Source: Asterochloris sp. CNOR1
Taxonomy: Eukaryota > Chlorophyta > Trebouxiophyceae > Trebouxiales > Trebouxiaceae
Direction of reading: 5' to 3'
NCBI GenBank assembly: GCA_963969365.1
Contig: OZ017747.1
Coordinates: 1,612,001 to 1,676,000, forward strand
DNA: 64,000 bases
The notes under the pieces are model-generated. The model was not told the DNA's origin. It searched no databases and was given only the letters and a program-made list of their open reading frames with translations. This document shows positions 1 through 11,800 of the stretch, one piece after another. The position numbers were made by a program, and so were the translations under genes. Every line of letters starts with the position of its first letter. Position 1 is the stretch's first letter.

Positions 1-133
1 CATGGTTAACATGTCGTCATTGTGAGCAGGCTACAGGCAACCATTCATCTGACTGTCATACACACATAAAGAGCTCGCAGCCTCAAAGTTCGCTCAGCAT
101 CGGGGGCAAATTCGCAGACAACATCCGATGGCA

Positions 134-633
134 TCACCAAAACTGGTGCTTTTTCTCAGGCTGCTCCTTGTCCTGATGCACATCGATGATATCAGCCACG
201 GCCTCAACATCTTTCATGGCTGCAGCGAGAAACTTGTGCTGTGGAGTGTAGCTTCCAGTGGCCCAGTCCTTCCTGTCACCGCTGTCCAGTGCTGCATTCA
301 GGCAGCCAGAGTCCATCCTGCTCCACCTGCAGGGATGCAGGCTGACCTGTCGAGTCAGGGGTGCCTCATGACAGTGCACTGCTTCAGGTTTCTGCGCAGC
401 ATCTGCTGTGGTGAAGCTCACCAGGACAGCGGAGTTCTGTGCTGCTCGCCAGCCTCTGTTGGGGAGATGGCTGCGTCCTCAGGAGCGGCTCCATCAAGGG
501 ATGGGCGTGCCAGGCCCTGCCTGCACACAGGTTCTGCTCAGCAAGCTGAGCGTCGGCAGCAGTGCACGGAAGGCCCTTCCTGTATCTCACCTGCTGGGCA
601 GCAAGCTTGACTTTACCAGCTCCTCCTCAAAGC
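134..633 (-). CDS. C-terminal part of an unidentified gene
   Basis: An open minus-strand frame runs from about 455 down to a TGA at 134-136 and ends in the residues KKHQFW. It can be joined in phase to an upstream mini-exon at about 591-633 (FEEELVKSS...), which has an ACAG acceptor and a GTGAGA donor. The joined protein tail is about 120 residues, charged, with no family I recognise. Upstream exons were not found: a possible AAGCTTGAG... exon near 715-770 does not join in phase. The gene would lie tail-first at the window edge, divergent from the biotin ligase gene. The C-terminal exon could be spurious, since it rests only on an open frame and splice signals. Confidence 0.35.
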
Positions 634-1158
634 CTGTGGTAAGAGAAGCAGCGCGTTTGGATAATTGCAGCCAGTCCCCTTCTATAATGAATCACCAAGC
701 TCACTCTGGTAGGGAATGCCAGACACACGGCGAAGTTCCTGCATGTCTCAAGCTTCTGCAGCAGATGGCACCGTCACCCCAATACTTCTCCAGAGCTGAT
801 GGACTTGTATGCATAGTGCTGCACAAGAGTCTCACCCGGAAACAGGGAATGTGCAGGCCACCCGGAAGACTCCGGGCGCGATTCGCTCTGAGACCAGACA
901 CTTCAGCAGATCACGGCACCTCAGTAGGCAGCCTGTACCGACTGCCCATTTGCTCTGGCAGCCGTCTCGTGCAGGATTCATACTGAGGCAGGCCTGCTGA
1001 GAGAACCCGCACAGCCTGTTGACCAGCCTTGCCGCTTCTCAGTCAGTGCCAATGGTGCAGCTTGCTGAGCGGTGTGCTGTTGAACCGGCTGCTGTTGGGG
1101 CAGACGAGACATTGCGCAGACAATTTGAAGTTATAAAACGTTTCTGTATTCCAGGTGC
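634..1158. other. Unassigned stretch upstream of the biotin ligase gene
   Basis: About 525 bp with no exon that I can support. It probably holds introns or upstream exons of the left minus-strand gene and the promoter of the biotin ligase gene. No repeat or RNA gene was recognised. Confidence 0.4.
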
Positions 1159-3129
1159 ATGCTGCGACTGCTGAGGCCTGTCAGGCTGCACGGCTGGCCT
1201 GCACAGCATTGCCATCGTTATCTCCGCATCATGAGCCAGGCCACCCAGTGGATCGTTGATGTGTACGCTGCCCTGCCGGAATGCAGGCAGCAGGAGCTGC
1301 AGGACCTGCAACAGGCATGGATGCTTGCATTGAGAAGTATTTGGCATGATACACCAGCATTTGCTGAGAGTTGCTGGTGCTGTTGCAGCACAAGATCACG
1401 GTGCAGACTGAGGAAGCTGTCCAGTTTCGCCCAGGCTCTGCTGGCGGAGCATTTAATGATCGCTTGTACTTTGGGCACCTGGGTGCCGCAACTGTGGGGC
1501 GGGTGCTGCTTCATGCAGAGCAGCTGCCATCCACGCAGACGCTGCTGCAGAGCAACTCCAGGCTGCTGACAGATGGCCTGGTCTGCGTAGCTGACGTGCA
1601 GAGGGCAGGCAAAGGTTTGCCCTGGCCTGTTGAGGGCAGCATGCTATTGCATGATGCGAGCTAAGATGCTTGTGGCAACAGTGCTCATGACAGAACCTTC
1701 TGCCTGCCTACAGGGCGGGGCAAGAACACTTGGGAGTCCCCAGCAGGCTGCCTCATGTTCTCAGTCTTTACCAAGCTGGCCATTAGTGGTGAGGCTGCCT
1801 TGGCTGCTCTGTTTGCTGCTGAGCTGTCACTTATGCTGTGCTGGTTGCCCTGCAGGCACCCTCCTGCCCTTTGTGCAATATGTCGTCAGCCTTGCCATTG
1901 TGCAGGCTGTGCAGCAACTCACACACCACCAGCTCCAGGTGCAGCCTGCCCCAGCTGCTGGGCATGGCTGATGTAGCTGACGCAGCCCTGCACGTCTGCA
2001 TGTGCGCTGCCGAAGCCGATTCTGCTTGCACAGCACAGCGGCATCTTTGGCCCCACTGCCAGACCAGATCTGGGGCAGTGTCCAGCATGTGTGATACAAA
2101 AGAGTAGCGCCTGCAACATGCCCAGCCTGACAAGCTTTGCCGTGCAGGGAGCCCCTTTGGACATCCGCATCAAGTGGCCAAATGACCTGCACTGCCTGGG
2201 CCAGAAGGTAGCGGGCATCTTGTGCCATTCCACCTTCCGGGATGGGCAGTTCCATGTGGTCACTGGAGTCGGCCTCAACCTGGACAACCGAACGCCCACC
2301 ACCTGCCTCAATGCAGTGTTGGCGGAGCAGCACAGGCAGCAGGGCACTGCACCCAGCTTCCAGCCCCTGCAGCGTGAGGTGAGGCCTGCCAAGTCTGGAC
2401 ACTAGACCACAACACCCAGGGGGGATGCCGTACGTCTGGTGACAGTCAAGTGCAATGGATTGCAGTCCTGTCACAAGGGGCACTGACCTGTGCTGAGGTG
2501 TGAGGCGTGATGTGTGCGTTACCTGTGATCGGTAGACTGATGTCCCGCACACAACTGCTGCTGCAGACCTTTTCCACAGGGTCTGTTCTGCTGCAGAATG
2601 GGCCGTGCATCTGCAGGCTGTCCTGGGCAAGACGCTGGCCTGCCTGCAGCCCCTCCTTCAGACACTATGCTCTGAGGGCTTTGGGCCCCTCCAGTCCGCA
2701 TACACAGATGCCTGGCTTCACACCAATCAGAAGGTGAGCGGTGGGCCCCCAGCTGCACCAACATGTCGCTATGCTTGCTTGCCATCAGTCTGCCCTCAGG
2801 GCTTGAGAGATGAGCAGGTGTGGTTGGCTCCCACTCTGTCGACATCAAGCTTCAGTGCAGGTGACCCTTGAAGAGGGGGGTAGCCCCCAGGCTGAGCTGG
2901 TAATCAAGGGGCTGGCCCCAAATGGTTTCCTGCTGGCGGAGGATGAGCAGGGGCGGCCTTGCGAGCTGCACCCTGATGGGAACAGGTGTGCGCGGCGGTG
3001 CGGTGCAGCATGTCTGAGATCTTTGGGGTGCCGTGCCTCAGGCGCTGCTTGACGCGTGGTGACATCTGCCTGCATTGCTGCAGCCTGGATTGGTTCAAGG
3101 GCCTTGTCCGTACGAAAAGCTCAGCCTAA
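1159..3129 (+). CDS. HCS1: Biotin-protein ligase (holocarboxylase synthetase)
   Basis: It attaches biotin to carboxylases via biotinyl-5'-AMP. The conserved part is spread over exons at 1389-1608, 1714-1788, 1856-1938, 2148-2378, 2617-2733, 2861-2985 and 3084-3129, all joining in phase (298 residues). Visible signatures are PSTQTLL near the start of the catalytic fold, the biotin/AMP loop GRGKNTWESP, the KWPNDL motif, GVGLNLDN, and the C-terminal ELHPDGN followed by LDWFKGLVR, all as in plant HCS1. The intron after 1608 starts with GC (GCAG|GCAAAG). The N-terminal exon is uncertain: the ATG at 1159 begins a basic, leader-like stretch (MLRLLRPVRLHGW) that could be a mitochondrial or plastid transit peptide, with a possible phase-0 exit at 1314. 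Only 222 bp separate the stop from the next gene. Confidence 0.9.
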
Positions 3130-3351
3130 GGCCGGCATAGGCAGAAGGGGGCCAAAGGGGAGCCAGCTCACCAGCTGGGGGCCAAGGCATCCAGCAGCCT
3201 GTGGGTACGTCCATGTGTGTGTATATATACCACTGGCATGGGCCTCTCTCTCCAAGGCCTTGAACTTTGACCAGCTCTGTGAACTTTGACCTGTAGTGCT
3301 GTTTTTAAGGCTGCCATCGCGCACCACCACCCGCACAAGTCGTCGCTTTCG

Positions 3352-5394
3352 ATGGCAGGCATGGAGAACTACCGTCGCGTGGAACAGCCTAAGCCTGAGC
3401 AAGCAGAGGTTGCAGACAATGAGGTGGGCCATGGTCTGATGTAACCCCATGCACATCAAGCATGCCATGCTTGCAGATCCTGTGCAATGGAAATCAGCCA
3501 GCTTCCAAGTGTGGCCTACAGGTGCTGGTCACCTCCTCTGGACGAATGCGCAGCTACATTGCATACGCCACCAAGCTGCTCACGGTGCGGTTGCAAGCCT
3601 ATATCCAAACTCATATTGCAGCAAGCCAGTGTCACTCAGGCCCATGACAGGCGCTGCTGATTCTGAGTCCCACCACTCCCAGCTCCTGCCTGGCATATAC
3701 AGGATGGAAAGGACATAGTTGTCGTGAAAGGTATGGGGAAGAGCGTGGCAAAGTGCGTGGTCGTGGGCGAGATTGTCAAGCGGCGCATTCTGCATCTGCA
3801 CCAGATTGCGGAGATCAGTTCCATCAGGTGGGCTCCCTGTCAGCCCTGCCTGCAAAGCTGCTCCGCTCCAGAGCTGCTTGGCATCCATAGGGAGCCATTG
3901 CTGCCTCGCGTTTTAGACTTAGTTTTTAATCACAGGACTTACTTCACCTCTCTAGGGCCGGGCTTCTGCCTTCTGGCACCAGTTATTCCGTCAAGAAGTG
4001 TCCGCTGCATGGCTCTCCTGTGGCCCTGACTGTACCTTTTCACTCTTGATGCTGGAGCAGGCTGCCGTCTCCCAGCATTCATCAGGTGGGGCCAAGCTGC
4101 TGCATAGCTCACCGGCAGCCCTGCCTATGCCTCTCAATCCTGGGGCAGGCTGCTGCATCACGGCCTCTGGTTTGTTCCTGAAATGGAGGAGGCCCCCTGC
4201 CCTCAGCATGGGCAATCGTCCTGCCAGCGCAGCTGGGCTGCTGTGCTGAAGCCAGATGTGTAGCTCTGCGTGGGCAGTGTGCTGTGTGCCTGGCATCACC
4301 TTTTGCAGGGGCAGGTCAACCTCCTGGGTTGGGGGCCACTTGAGTCTGCTCTGCCTGCAACCGCAGCAGCACTTTTGTTGAGATTCACTCAGCTAGCCTG
4401 GGCTCCGGACTCCCATCGCCTGTGGTGGCTTACTGACATTATTTTGTGCGCTGCAGGGTGACGGATGTGTGGGAGCCACTGGAAGACGGGCTGACAAGGC
4501 TGGAGACGACGCGGCATGTCTCAGTACTCACAATCAGCTTGTCAAGTCAGGAGGTCAGCCTGCCCCTGTGTGCATCTCCACCCAGCCCTGCATGCAGGCG
4601 CAGGCCATCGCTGGGAGTGTCCACAGGTGCCTCTTGAGACAAGTATGACCATTGACTGCTGCTTCGGACTGCTCGTATGGACCCCACGATGCTGTCTCTT
4701 TAAGGTTTCGCCCGTACTGACTGCCTTGCACCTCGTGCTGCAGATGGATTCAAGTGTTCCAGGCTACCAGGCGCCCCTGCCTGCTGACCAGGTCAAGCCC
4801 CTGCAGGAGGGTCCAGCCCCTTCAGCATCGCAAGGTGGCAACGGGGACGGCACTGGCCGTGGCAGGGGACCAGGCAGAGGCCGCCGCGGCAGGTGGGCAC
4901 TCCTGATTCAGCTTTTTCCGCTCATGCACCTTGTGGTGCTTGGGTGCTGCTGCCTCAGCCTTGCCCCATCTTATGTCTTTTCATGCGGGCAGGTTGAGCT
5001 GAGGAGCTCTGCAGCAGGGCCCCTCACTCTGCGCTCCTCAGCCCTGTGCATGTGGCGACCAGAGCATGTGGCGACCAGAGCCGACAGTGCGCTGTCCCCT
5101 GCGCAGCGCTGCGCCTGGGAAACAGGGACTACTCTGCTGCTGTGCTTTGTCCCCTGCACACTCGTGCACTTGAGGTGGGCCCTGCCGGGCTGCTGTGCTG
5201 TGAGAAGCGACTGGCAAGCTGGCTATGGTGATGTAAAGGGCAGTTGTGCTGCTGGGCTGCTGTGCTGCGAGGAGAAGCTGACAGGCTGCCTCACCTCGTG
5301 CAGGGGCCGTGGCAGAGGGCGTGGACGGGGCAGGCAGCCGGGTCAAGCCCCAGCCCCAGCTCCTGGGCCGGTAGCTGCAATGGCAGTAGCCTGA
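3352..5394 (+). CDS. Alba-domain nucleic-acid-binding protein with RGG tail
   Basis: Exons at 3352-3423, 3477-3584, 3703-3827, 4457-4553, 4744-4892 and 5304-5394 join in phase to 213 residues. The first half is an Alba domain: LQVLVTSSGRMRSYIAYATKLL is followed by DIVVVKGMGKSVAKCVVVGEIVK and the RVTDVWEPLEDGL segment typical of the Rpp25/Mdp2 branch. The last third is low-complexity RGG/RGR, interrupted by one intron, and ends PAPAPGPVAAMAVA. Plant and protist relatives with this layout bind RNA or RNA:DNA hybrids in RNase P/MRP, R-loop control or translation; which applies here cannot be told. An in-frame ATG at 3361 is an alternative start. Confidence 0.9.
5048..5079. repeat. 16-bp tandem duplication in last Alba intron
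   Basis: Two adjacent copies of GCATGTGGCGACCAGA (5048-5063 and 5064-5079) lie in the intron before the last Alba exon. Confidence 0.85.
5188..5292 (+). repeat. Diverged intronic duplication, Alba last intron
   Basis: GGGCTGCTGTGCTGTGAGAA (from about 5188) recurs as GGGCTGCTGTGCTGCGAGGA (from about 5256). Both are followed by related GCTGGC/GGCTGC sequence just upstream of the final acceptor. Confidence 0.7.
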
Positions 5395-5874
5395 TGGCGC
5401 ACACACACACTTGTCTGTTTGCATTGTGTACAGCAGCCAACCTCTAGGCCAGTCTCATTCATAGCTGGAGGAGGGGCTGTCTGAGCAGTCTCACTAGGTC
5501 TGTACGAGAAATTCATGCACTTCAGGCCCAATAACCAGGGCTCGCCAGTCGCCTAGCGTGACCAGCAACAGAGCTGGTCTGCACACCAGTGTACCCCACC
5601 TTTTTCATGCAGTGGCGCAGTTCCCTCATCTGATCTTCCTCAAGTGTGCCATAGAGTACCTTTACTTCCCTATGCTGATTGCTAGGCAACCCTCTGCCTA
5701 GCAAATGGCATGCTTGAGGCTTGAAATTTTGCTAACTGACTGGACAGCACTCTGCCCAAGACTGCAGTAAGTTGCATTGCGCTTTGCCATATTGTTGAGC
5801 AATTCATTTGAAGTGCTTCAGATGTACTTGCTCCTTTCACTTCGACAGCTGGGCAAGATATGATGTCTGTTGAG
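5395..5874. other. Convergent intergenic region
   Basis: About 480 bp between the Alba stop and the stop of the minus-strand CCAR1-like gene, so it holds two 3' UTRs. A short (CA)n run lies at about 5399-5411. No TGTAA poly(A) signal was found on either strand. Confidence 0.5.
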
Positions 5875-8800
5875 CTACTTCTCTGCCCTGCCCTCACTTC
5901 TGTCCTTGGTTGAATCTATGGTCTTGGTGGCTGCCTTAATGGCCTCCTGCAGCAAGTCAAGAGCTGGGGTTGTCAACCCATCAGACTTGCTGCCAAAGGT
6001 GCTGAGGAGGAGTGGCCGCTCCGCCGTCACCAAATGCTGTGCCAGCCTACATTGGTGTTGTCAAATCGACTTTCTACCCTAGTGGCAGCAGTGATTGTGG
6101 ACTTGGCGATCTACTCTGGCAGTGGTCCAGCCAACACAGCGCCCATGATGCAATCAAGCCTGGACATCGGCAGTCATTACCAACTCACATCAGCCTTGGC
6201 AGCCAGCTCCTTATCAGCCTTCTCCTTCTCAGCCTTCTCCTTTTCACGATGCTCTTTCTCCAAGTACTCCTTCTCTGCCTTCTCCTTGGCAGCTGCGTCG
6301 GCAGCCGCCTGCAGTGTAGAGGTGCCAGCCAACCGTCACGAGGATGCAATTGAGACCACGCACTGGCATGCAGCGTGCGAGCAGCATGCCTACCCAGCTG
6401 CTTGGGCCTCTGGCCTTGCTCAGGAGACAGCTGGGCGGCGGTAGGCAACAGCATCGTCCACCCTGTGCTGGCACACACCCCTGTCAGTGCCCCTGATCCC
6501 GGCCACAGGTCTGAGGAGGTGCCCGCCATGGCTGCAAACCTGCCGTCTCCTGCACGAGGTCCCCATGCAGCTGCCAGTGCCCATATCAATGTCAAGAGGG
6601 GCATGATTGCAATGCAAGCCTACTTTGTCCTGCTTGACATGCTCTGGCAGCAGCTGCCTGTAGTAGACTCGGTCAGCCTTGTGGCGGCTGCCGCTGCTGG
6701 TGGTGGAGGCAGCCAGGGCTTCAGCCACTGACGCCACCAGCTCCTTCACGCTACGGTAGGCCAGAGAGCGCCCCAGGTTGTGCACGATGCGGCGCAGGTC
6801 CTCGCACCTAATGTAGCCCGTGCCTGCAGGGGCCAGGGGGAGTTTGACAGCATCAGTGCGAGCCAGAGCAGCAACAGAGTCAGTCTGCCTGTCAGCGTCG
6901 GCGGGCAGGGGCATGTGGAGGAGGCAGGCAGAGCATGCCTGAGCTGGCACATCAACATGGCAACCACAATGCCCTGTCGTCAGGTGGCCATGTCAGGAGG
7001 CAGCACGCCAGAAGCTGTCTGCCCCAGTAGGCTCCCTGCAGCTTGAAGTGTACGCAGCAGACATGCAGGGGGAGGGGGGGCCCAGCAGGCTCTACAAGGC
7101 CGCCCCAAATCCCATGCGTCATCACAGCGACAGTGGGGGGGGGGCGCAAAAGGCTAAAAAATCAGTGTAGGAGCAATCCAGCAAACCAGCTTTCCGCACA
7201 CCCTGGCGGTAGGGACGCGCACTGCAGCTCGCAGGCGCTCACTGGCTGCCACCGCTGCAAGCTCACATGTCTTGTCAAAGTAGCGGAAGGCCAGCAAGAC
7301 CACTTTCTCTGCCTCCATGCGCTGTTCAGACGATAGGGACTCATGGTGGGCCAAAGCAGCAGTGGCAGTGGCCACAGCACTGACTTCTGGTGCCTCCTCC
7401 ATGGCCACATCCTGCAGCAGTGTAGACCGGGATCGTCAGCGTCTGGACTACCAACACAGCAGGCTGCTTGGGCCATGCAGCACTGTGCAATCTGCGCTTG
7501 CATATCAGCAGGACCACTTCCTGTAGCAAGCAGGAATCCACGGATAGTGGACCATCTACACAGTGTGGGCCGACTGAGCCAAACAGCTAAGACATTGGAG
7601 CACTGCATGAAACACCCCTGAGATCTCCGTCATGGCCATAGGTGCAGCAGGCCAGGCAGGGAGCTTGAGTGGGTGGACTGCCAGCGAGCAGGGGCTTTCG
7701 GCAGCCAGCAGAGAAGATACAGAGGAGCAGTACATGCAATCTGGACAGCCTATCAGCTGCAGCCAACCGCCAGGCAGGTTGGGGGACGGGTGCAATTAGT
7801 TGTGGGGGATGCACCGGGTGGCCCTACAACCCACCACATCATGCAGACAGAGCAGGGGCCAGGGTGCTGGGGCAGAAGGCAGGCAGGCCTGTGCGCTCGC
7901 CTTGTTGGCAGCTGCAACATCAGTGGAGGCCTCTGCGCCCGCCTTGGGGGTGGCAGGGTCCTCCTCCATGTCTTCTGTGTCCTCCTCCTTCACCTGCAGC
8001 CACCTCCTCAGCTGTTGAGCACTCCCCAGCCAGGATGCAGATCCAGTCTGAGCTCGTCAACACTCCACCGTCCAGACTATGGATAACTGTGGACATTTGT
8101 GGCATGGCCAATCTCCATGTGCAGAAAGATGAGCAGCTGTGGGCTGCTCCACAACCTGCTCTTATACCTCAACATGCAGATGAGGCAGCTACTTTGACGT
8201 GCCTGTGAGGCAGGAGCCATGAAGTCTTAATTTTGCAAAGCTTGCCCGCCCGCAGAGTGGTGGCATCAATTAGCCCACCTTCTTGCCGCGGCCCCTGCCG
8301 CGGCCCCTGCCCCTGCCACGCCCTTTGCCCCGCCCGCCAGAGATGGGCGTTGCCTTGCCCTTGCTGGCAGAGCGGGTGGACCGGGCCTTGCCCTTGGCAG
8401 TGGGCGTGTCCTCAGCGTCCTCGGGAGTGCCCTGCACACGATGGAAAGCAGCTGAGGAGCTCAAAGTTGTGCCAGCGCCCTTGAGGAGCGTCTTTGAGAG
8501 TGCCTTGGACAGCAGGACAAGGGTTGGCAAACCCACAGAAAAGCAGTCAGCAACCCTGGCACAGATACAGAAGAGGGGCTGGCGCACATACAGGCGCAGC
8601 ACTCGGCGATTTCTGCGCTGCATCGGTATGGAATCCATACATGCTAGCAAGGGAGCAAGCTCACAGGCCAGCTGCAGCTTGCCTGGCCAGCCACCCTGGG
8701 ATGGCTCCAACACGCTGGTCAGCCCTCACTGTGCGGCAGTGCAGCGTGCCAGCACCTCTCAGACATACAAGAGTGGTGAAGGTGCTTTCTAGCTGCTCAC

Positions 8801-11800
8801 CTCACGAGAGTTCTCAGCCCCATCAATGTGATCCTTGGCCTCAATAGGAGAATCTGCAGCCTTGTCTGCCTGCGGCGCCTCCTCCATCTTTACATCACCC
8901 TGCAGCAGACGCATGACCGAGTTGCGACCTGCTGGATAAGAGGCAGGAGAAGGGTCGGGAGAGCTGAAGGCTGTGCTGTCCTCAAGTTGTGCTCAGCGAT
9001 TGAGACGAGCAGGGCTGCCAACTGCTCAACTGCTGCCAGCACACATGCGCAGCAGGCTGACGTCCTGCTTGGGGGCTTTGCTCAAATCATTCAGGACCAC
9101 CATTGGGCCCCGCACTTTTATCTTGCCTCCAGCATGCACGGACAGCAGGCTGACCTCCTGCTTGACAGCATCCTCGGTCTTGGCCTTCTTGACTTCAACC
9201 TCCTCCTTGGCAGCCTCCTTGCTGTCCTTGTCCTCCTCAGCTGGCTTTGTGGCCTCCTCTTCTGCCCTCTTGCGCTTACGCTCCTCACGGCGGCGCTGCA
9301 GAACAACCCTGCATGGCAGAGCATAACCTTTTGTTTGTGACCCCAGCCGCAGGTTGATACAGAGGTCATGCAAATTTTGATGCAGAAGTCATACATCTCC
9401 TGCAGAAACATCAAGACAGCTGATCTGTGAGATTGTCCATCCGCCGACTGTCATGTGGTGTGAGTGGGCTGCATATGCAGGCTACTGACAATCATCTCAG
9501 CTTAAGGGTGCACCAGGTCCACTGCAATGGGTAACATCTGTTGTTCGGGTTTCCTGGTGCTCCTGTGATGCCAAAGCTGCAGCCTACGGCAGCTTTGCTG
9601 CAGCCAAGCCCACTTAAGGCTGACTGCCTTGCCTGTGATATGGTGACCTTCTCACAGGTGTCTGCTGCGAACATCTTGTGCTCCTGCAGCCCCTCTGCTG
9701 CCATGGCCCGAGAAAACCCACTTGGTTGCACGTGTATCCGAAGACCCTGCACCCAATCTGTCTTGCCTCCCTCATCAGAATGAGGCTCCTCCCCTGCTGC
9801 TGCTATGTCCTGACCCACCTCTGCTCCACTAGGGTGCGGAAAATGAGGTCTGCGTAGTCACGCTGCAGCATGTCTTGGAAGGCCTCTGCAAACAGGCTCA
9901 TCTCAAAGGTGACCTCCTCCTTGTCGGACTCGTCGTAGTCCAGCAGGCCGTCTAGGCTGATGGTGGTGTTCTTCCACTTGTCACCTGTGGGAGATGAGGG
10001 TCAAGTGAGGGGTGCAAGGACTGAGTGAGCATCTGCAGCAGTCAGTGTCACGGGCCTGCAAAATTGCAGCCACTAGTGGCAGCCAGGCAAGACAGGCCTT
10101 TGCTCCATGCAGCTGTGGGCAAGGTTTGGAACTGTGGTGCTGCATGGGGAGCTACCTCATCGGGCCACAGGGCAGACGTGTCATCCTTGCAGCATAGCAA
10201 CGCTGCAAGTGCTGTGCACCTGAGGGCATACAGGGACAGGCCTGATGGCCAAAGGCTGCCGCTAATGTTCCAGCACACAGCAGCACACCCAACACCGCAC
10301 CAGAAGGCAAGAGCTTGCCCCTCAGCTGGATGCTGCGCTGCTCAGGCACCGCTGGCTCGGGGGTTGGCTGTTTCTCCTTGGTGGCCTCCTCTTTGTTGGC
10401 CTCCTCCTTCTTGTCCCCCTCTACCTTGCCCTGCAGATGCAATGGGGACGGCCTTTTCAGTACCAGCTGCCCCTCTGCTGCACCAGCACCGCGATAGCAG
10501 CAAGCTGGCCACCTGCTGCTGCAAATGCAGCCTGAAAGCATGCACAAACACCAGCTTCTGAGCACTTGCAGCACAAGCAAGCTCGCCATGCTCACTTCTG
10601 GCTTGGCCTCGTCCTCAGCATCAACCTTGGGCTTTGCCTCAGCAATCTCATCTCCAGCCTGAAATACATCACCAGTCTCATGTCGAGCACTCTACAACAC
10701 TGCCCCTGAGGCGTTGCAGGCGGCAATGGAGCGCACAAGCATGCCTGTCTGGCTGCCCACGCAGCTTCAGCAAAGCAAAGGACGCGCATCAATTGCGCCA
10801 GTCGACCCTAAATAGTGCGCATGCAACATGCCAACATGATCCAAGTCACTCTCATGACAGGGGACAGAGGCAAGCCCACCTTCTTGTCGTCCTTCTTGTC
10901 CTCTGCAGCAGCCTTGGCCTCCTCAGCAGCCCTGCCTTCCTTGGAGGCAGCCTCCTGGGCCTTAGCAGCATCCTGCAGCCCCATTGCAACCCGTGAACAC
11001 ACATTGACTGCTGATGTGCTTGTGCCTGGACCTGACTGCTGGCACGCTGGCGCCTGCGAAAGGCTATGAGACCTGCAGGTGTTAGGACCCCAGATGCATG
11101 AGGCTGTTCCGTGGCAGACTTGCCTGGATGTGGATACATGGCCTAAGAATGCAGACTGTGTGCTGCACGGCCCAGCCATGCTGCGCGTCTAGGCTGCCCT
11201 TCCGACCATCCACCAAGGACGGTGGTGCATTGCACTAGCCACCTGTCGTCCCTGTGCAGACTCACCGCTGCTGCCTGGTGTGCGGCCTTGGCCTTGGCCC
11301 ACTTCTGTTGCTCAGCCCAGGTCTCAGGCCACGCCTCAGCAGTGGGCATGCACTTGTCAACATCCACCAAGAAGATGACCGTCGTCTGCAAAAGGAACCA
11401 CAGCCAGCGCTCCATCAGCACACGCCAGCGCCATGGCTCCAGTCGAGGATCACACACATCTGGCACAATACACTCAGAGCAAAGCGAAGGAATGGGTGGG
11501 GACGCTCCAGTCCAGCACTGCACACTCAGGAGGCAGCAGCGGGGCTTGGTGTCTGGCGAAGCGGATGGGTCTGCATGCTCCACAGGAGTTCAGGTTCAGG
11601 GCAATCAGTTGTGGTGGCTGGGGACATGGACCGGCGTCTGAGCACCTGCAGGGGCTTATGTGTTGAACTCTTGCCCTCACCTCGCGACCCTCCTCCATGT
11701 TTGTGCTGCTGCTGCTGGGGGCCCTGGTATAGTGCACTTCAGCAAAGCGCAGCCAGCTTGTGCACGCTGAGAGGTCCAGGCCCAGCTGGTCCTTGGCGTG

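Noticed and set aside
128-610. 160-residue plus-strand open frame at the left edge
   Set aside because: Cys/Ser-rich, with no domain, and antisense to the better-supported minus-strand exon ending at 134.
1827-2630. 267-residue minus-strand open frame
   Set aside because: Antisense shadow of biotin ligase exons, with no recognisable domain.
4516-5394. 292-residue open frame over the end of the Alba gene
   Set aside because: It reads through two introns. Only the RGG parts are coding, and the spliced model keeps phase throughout.
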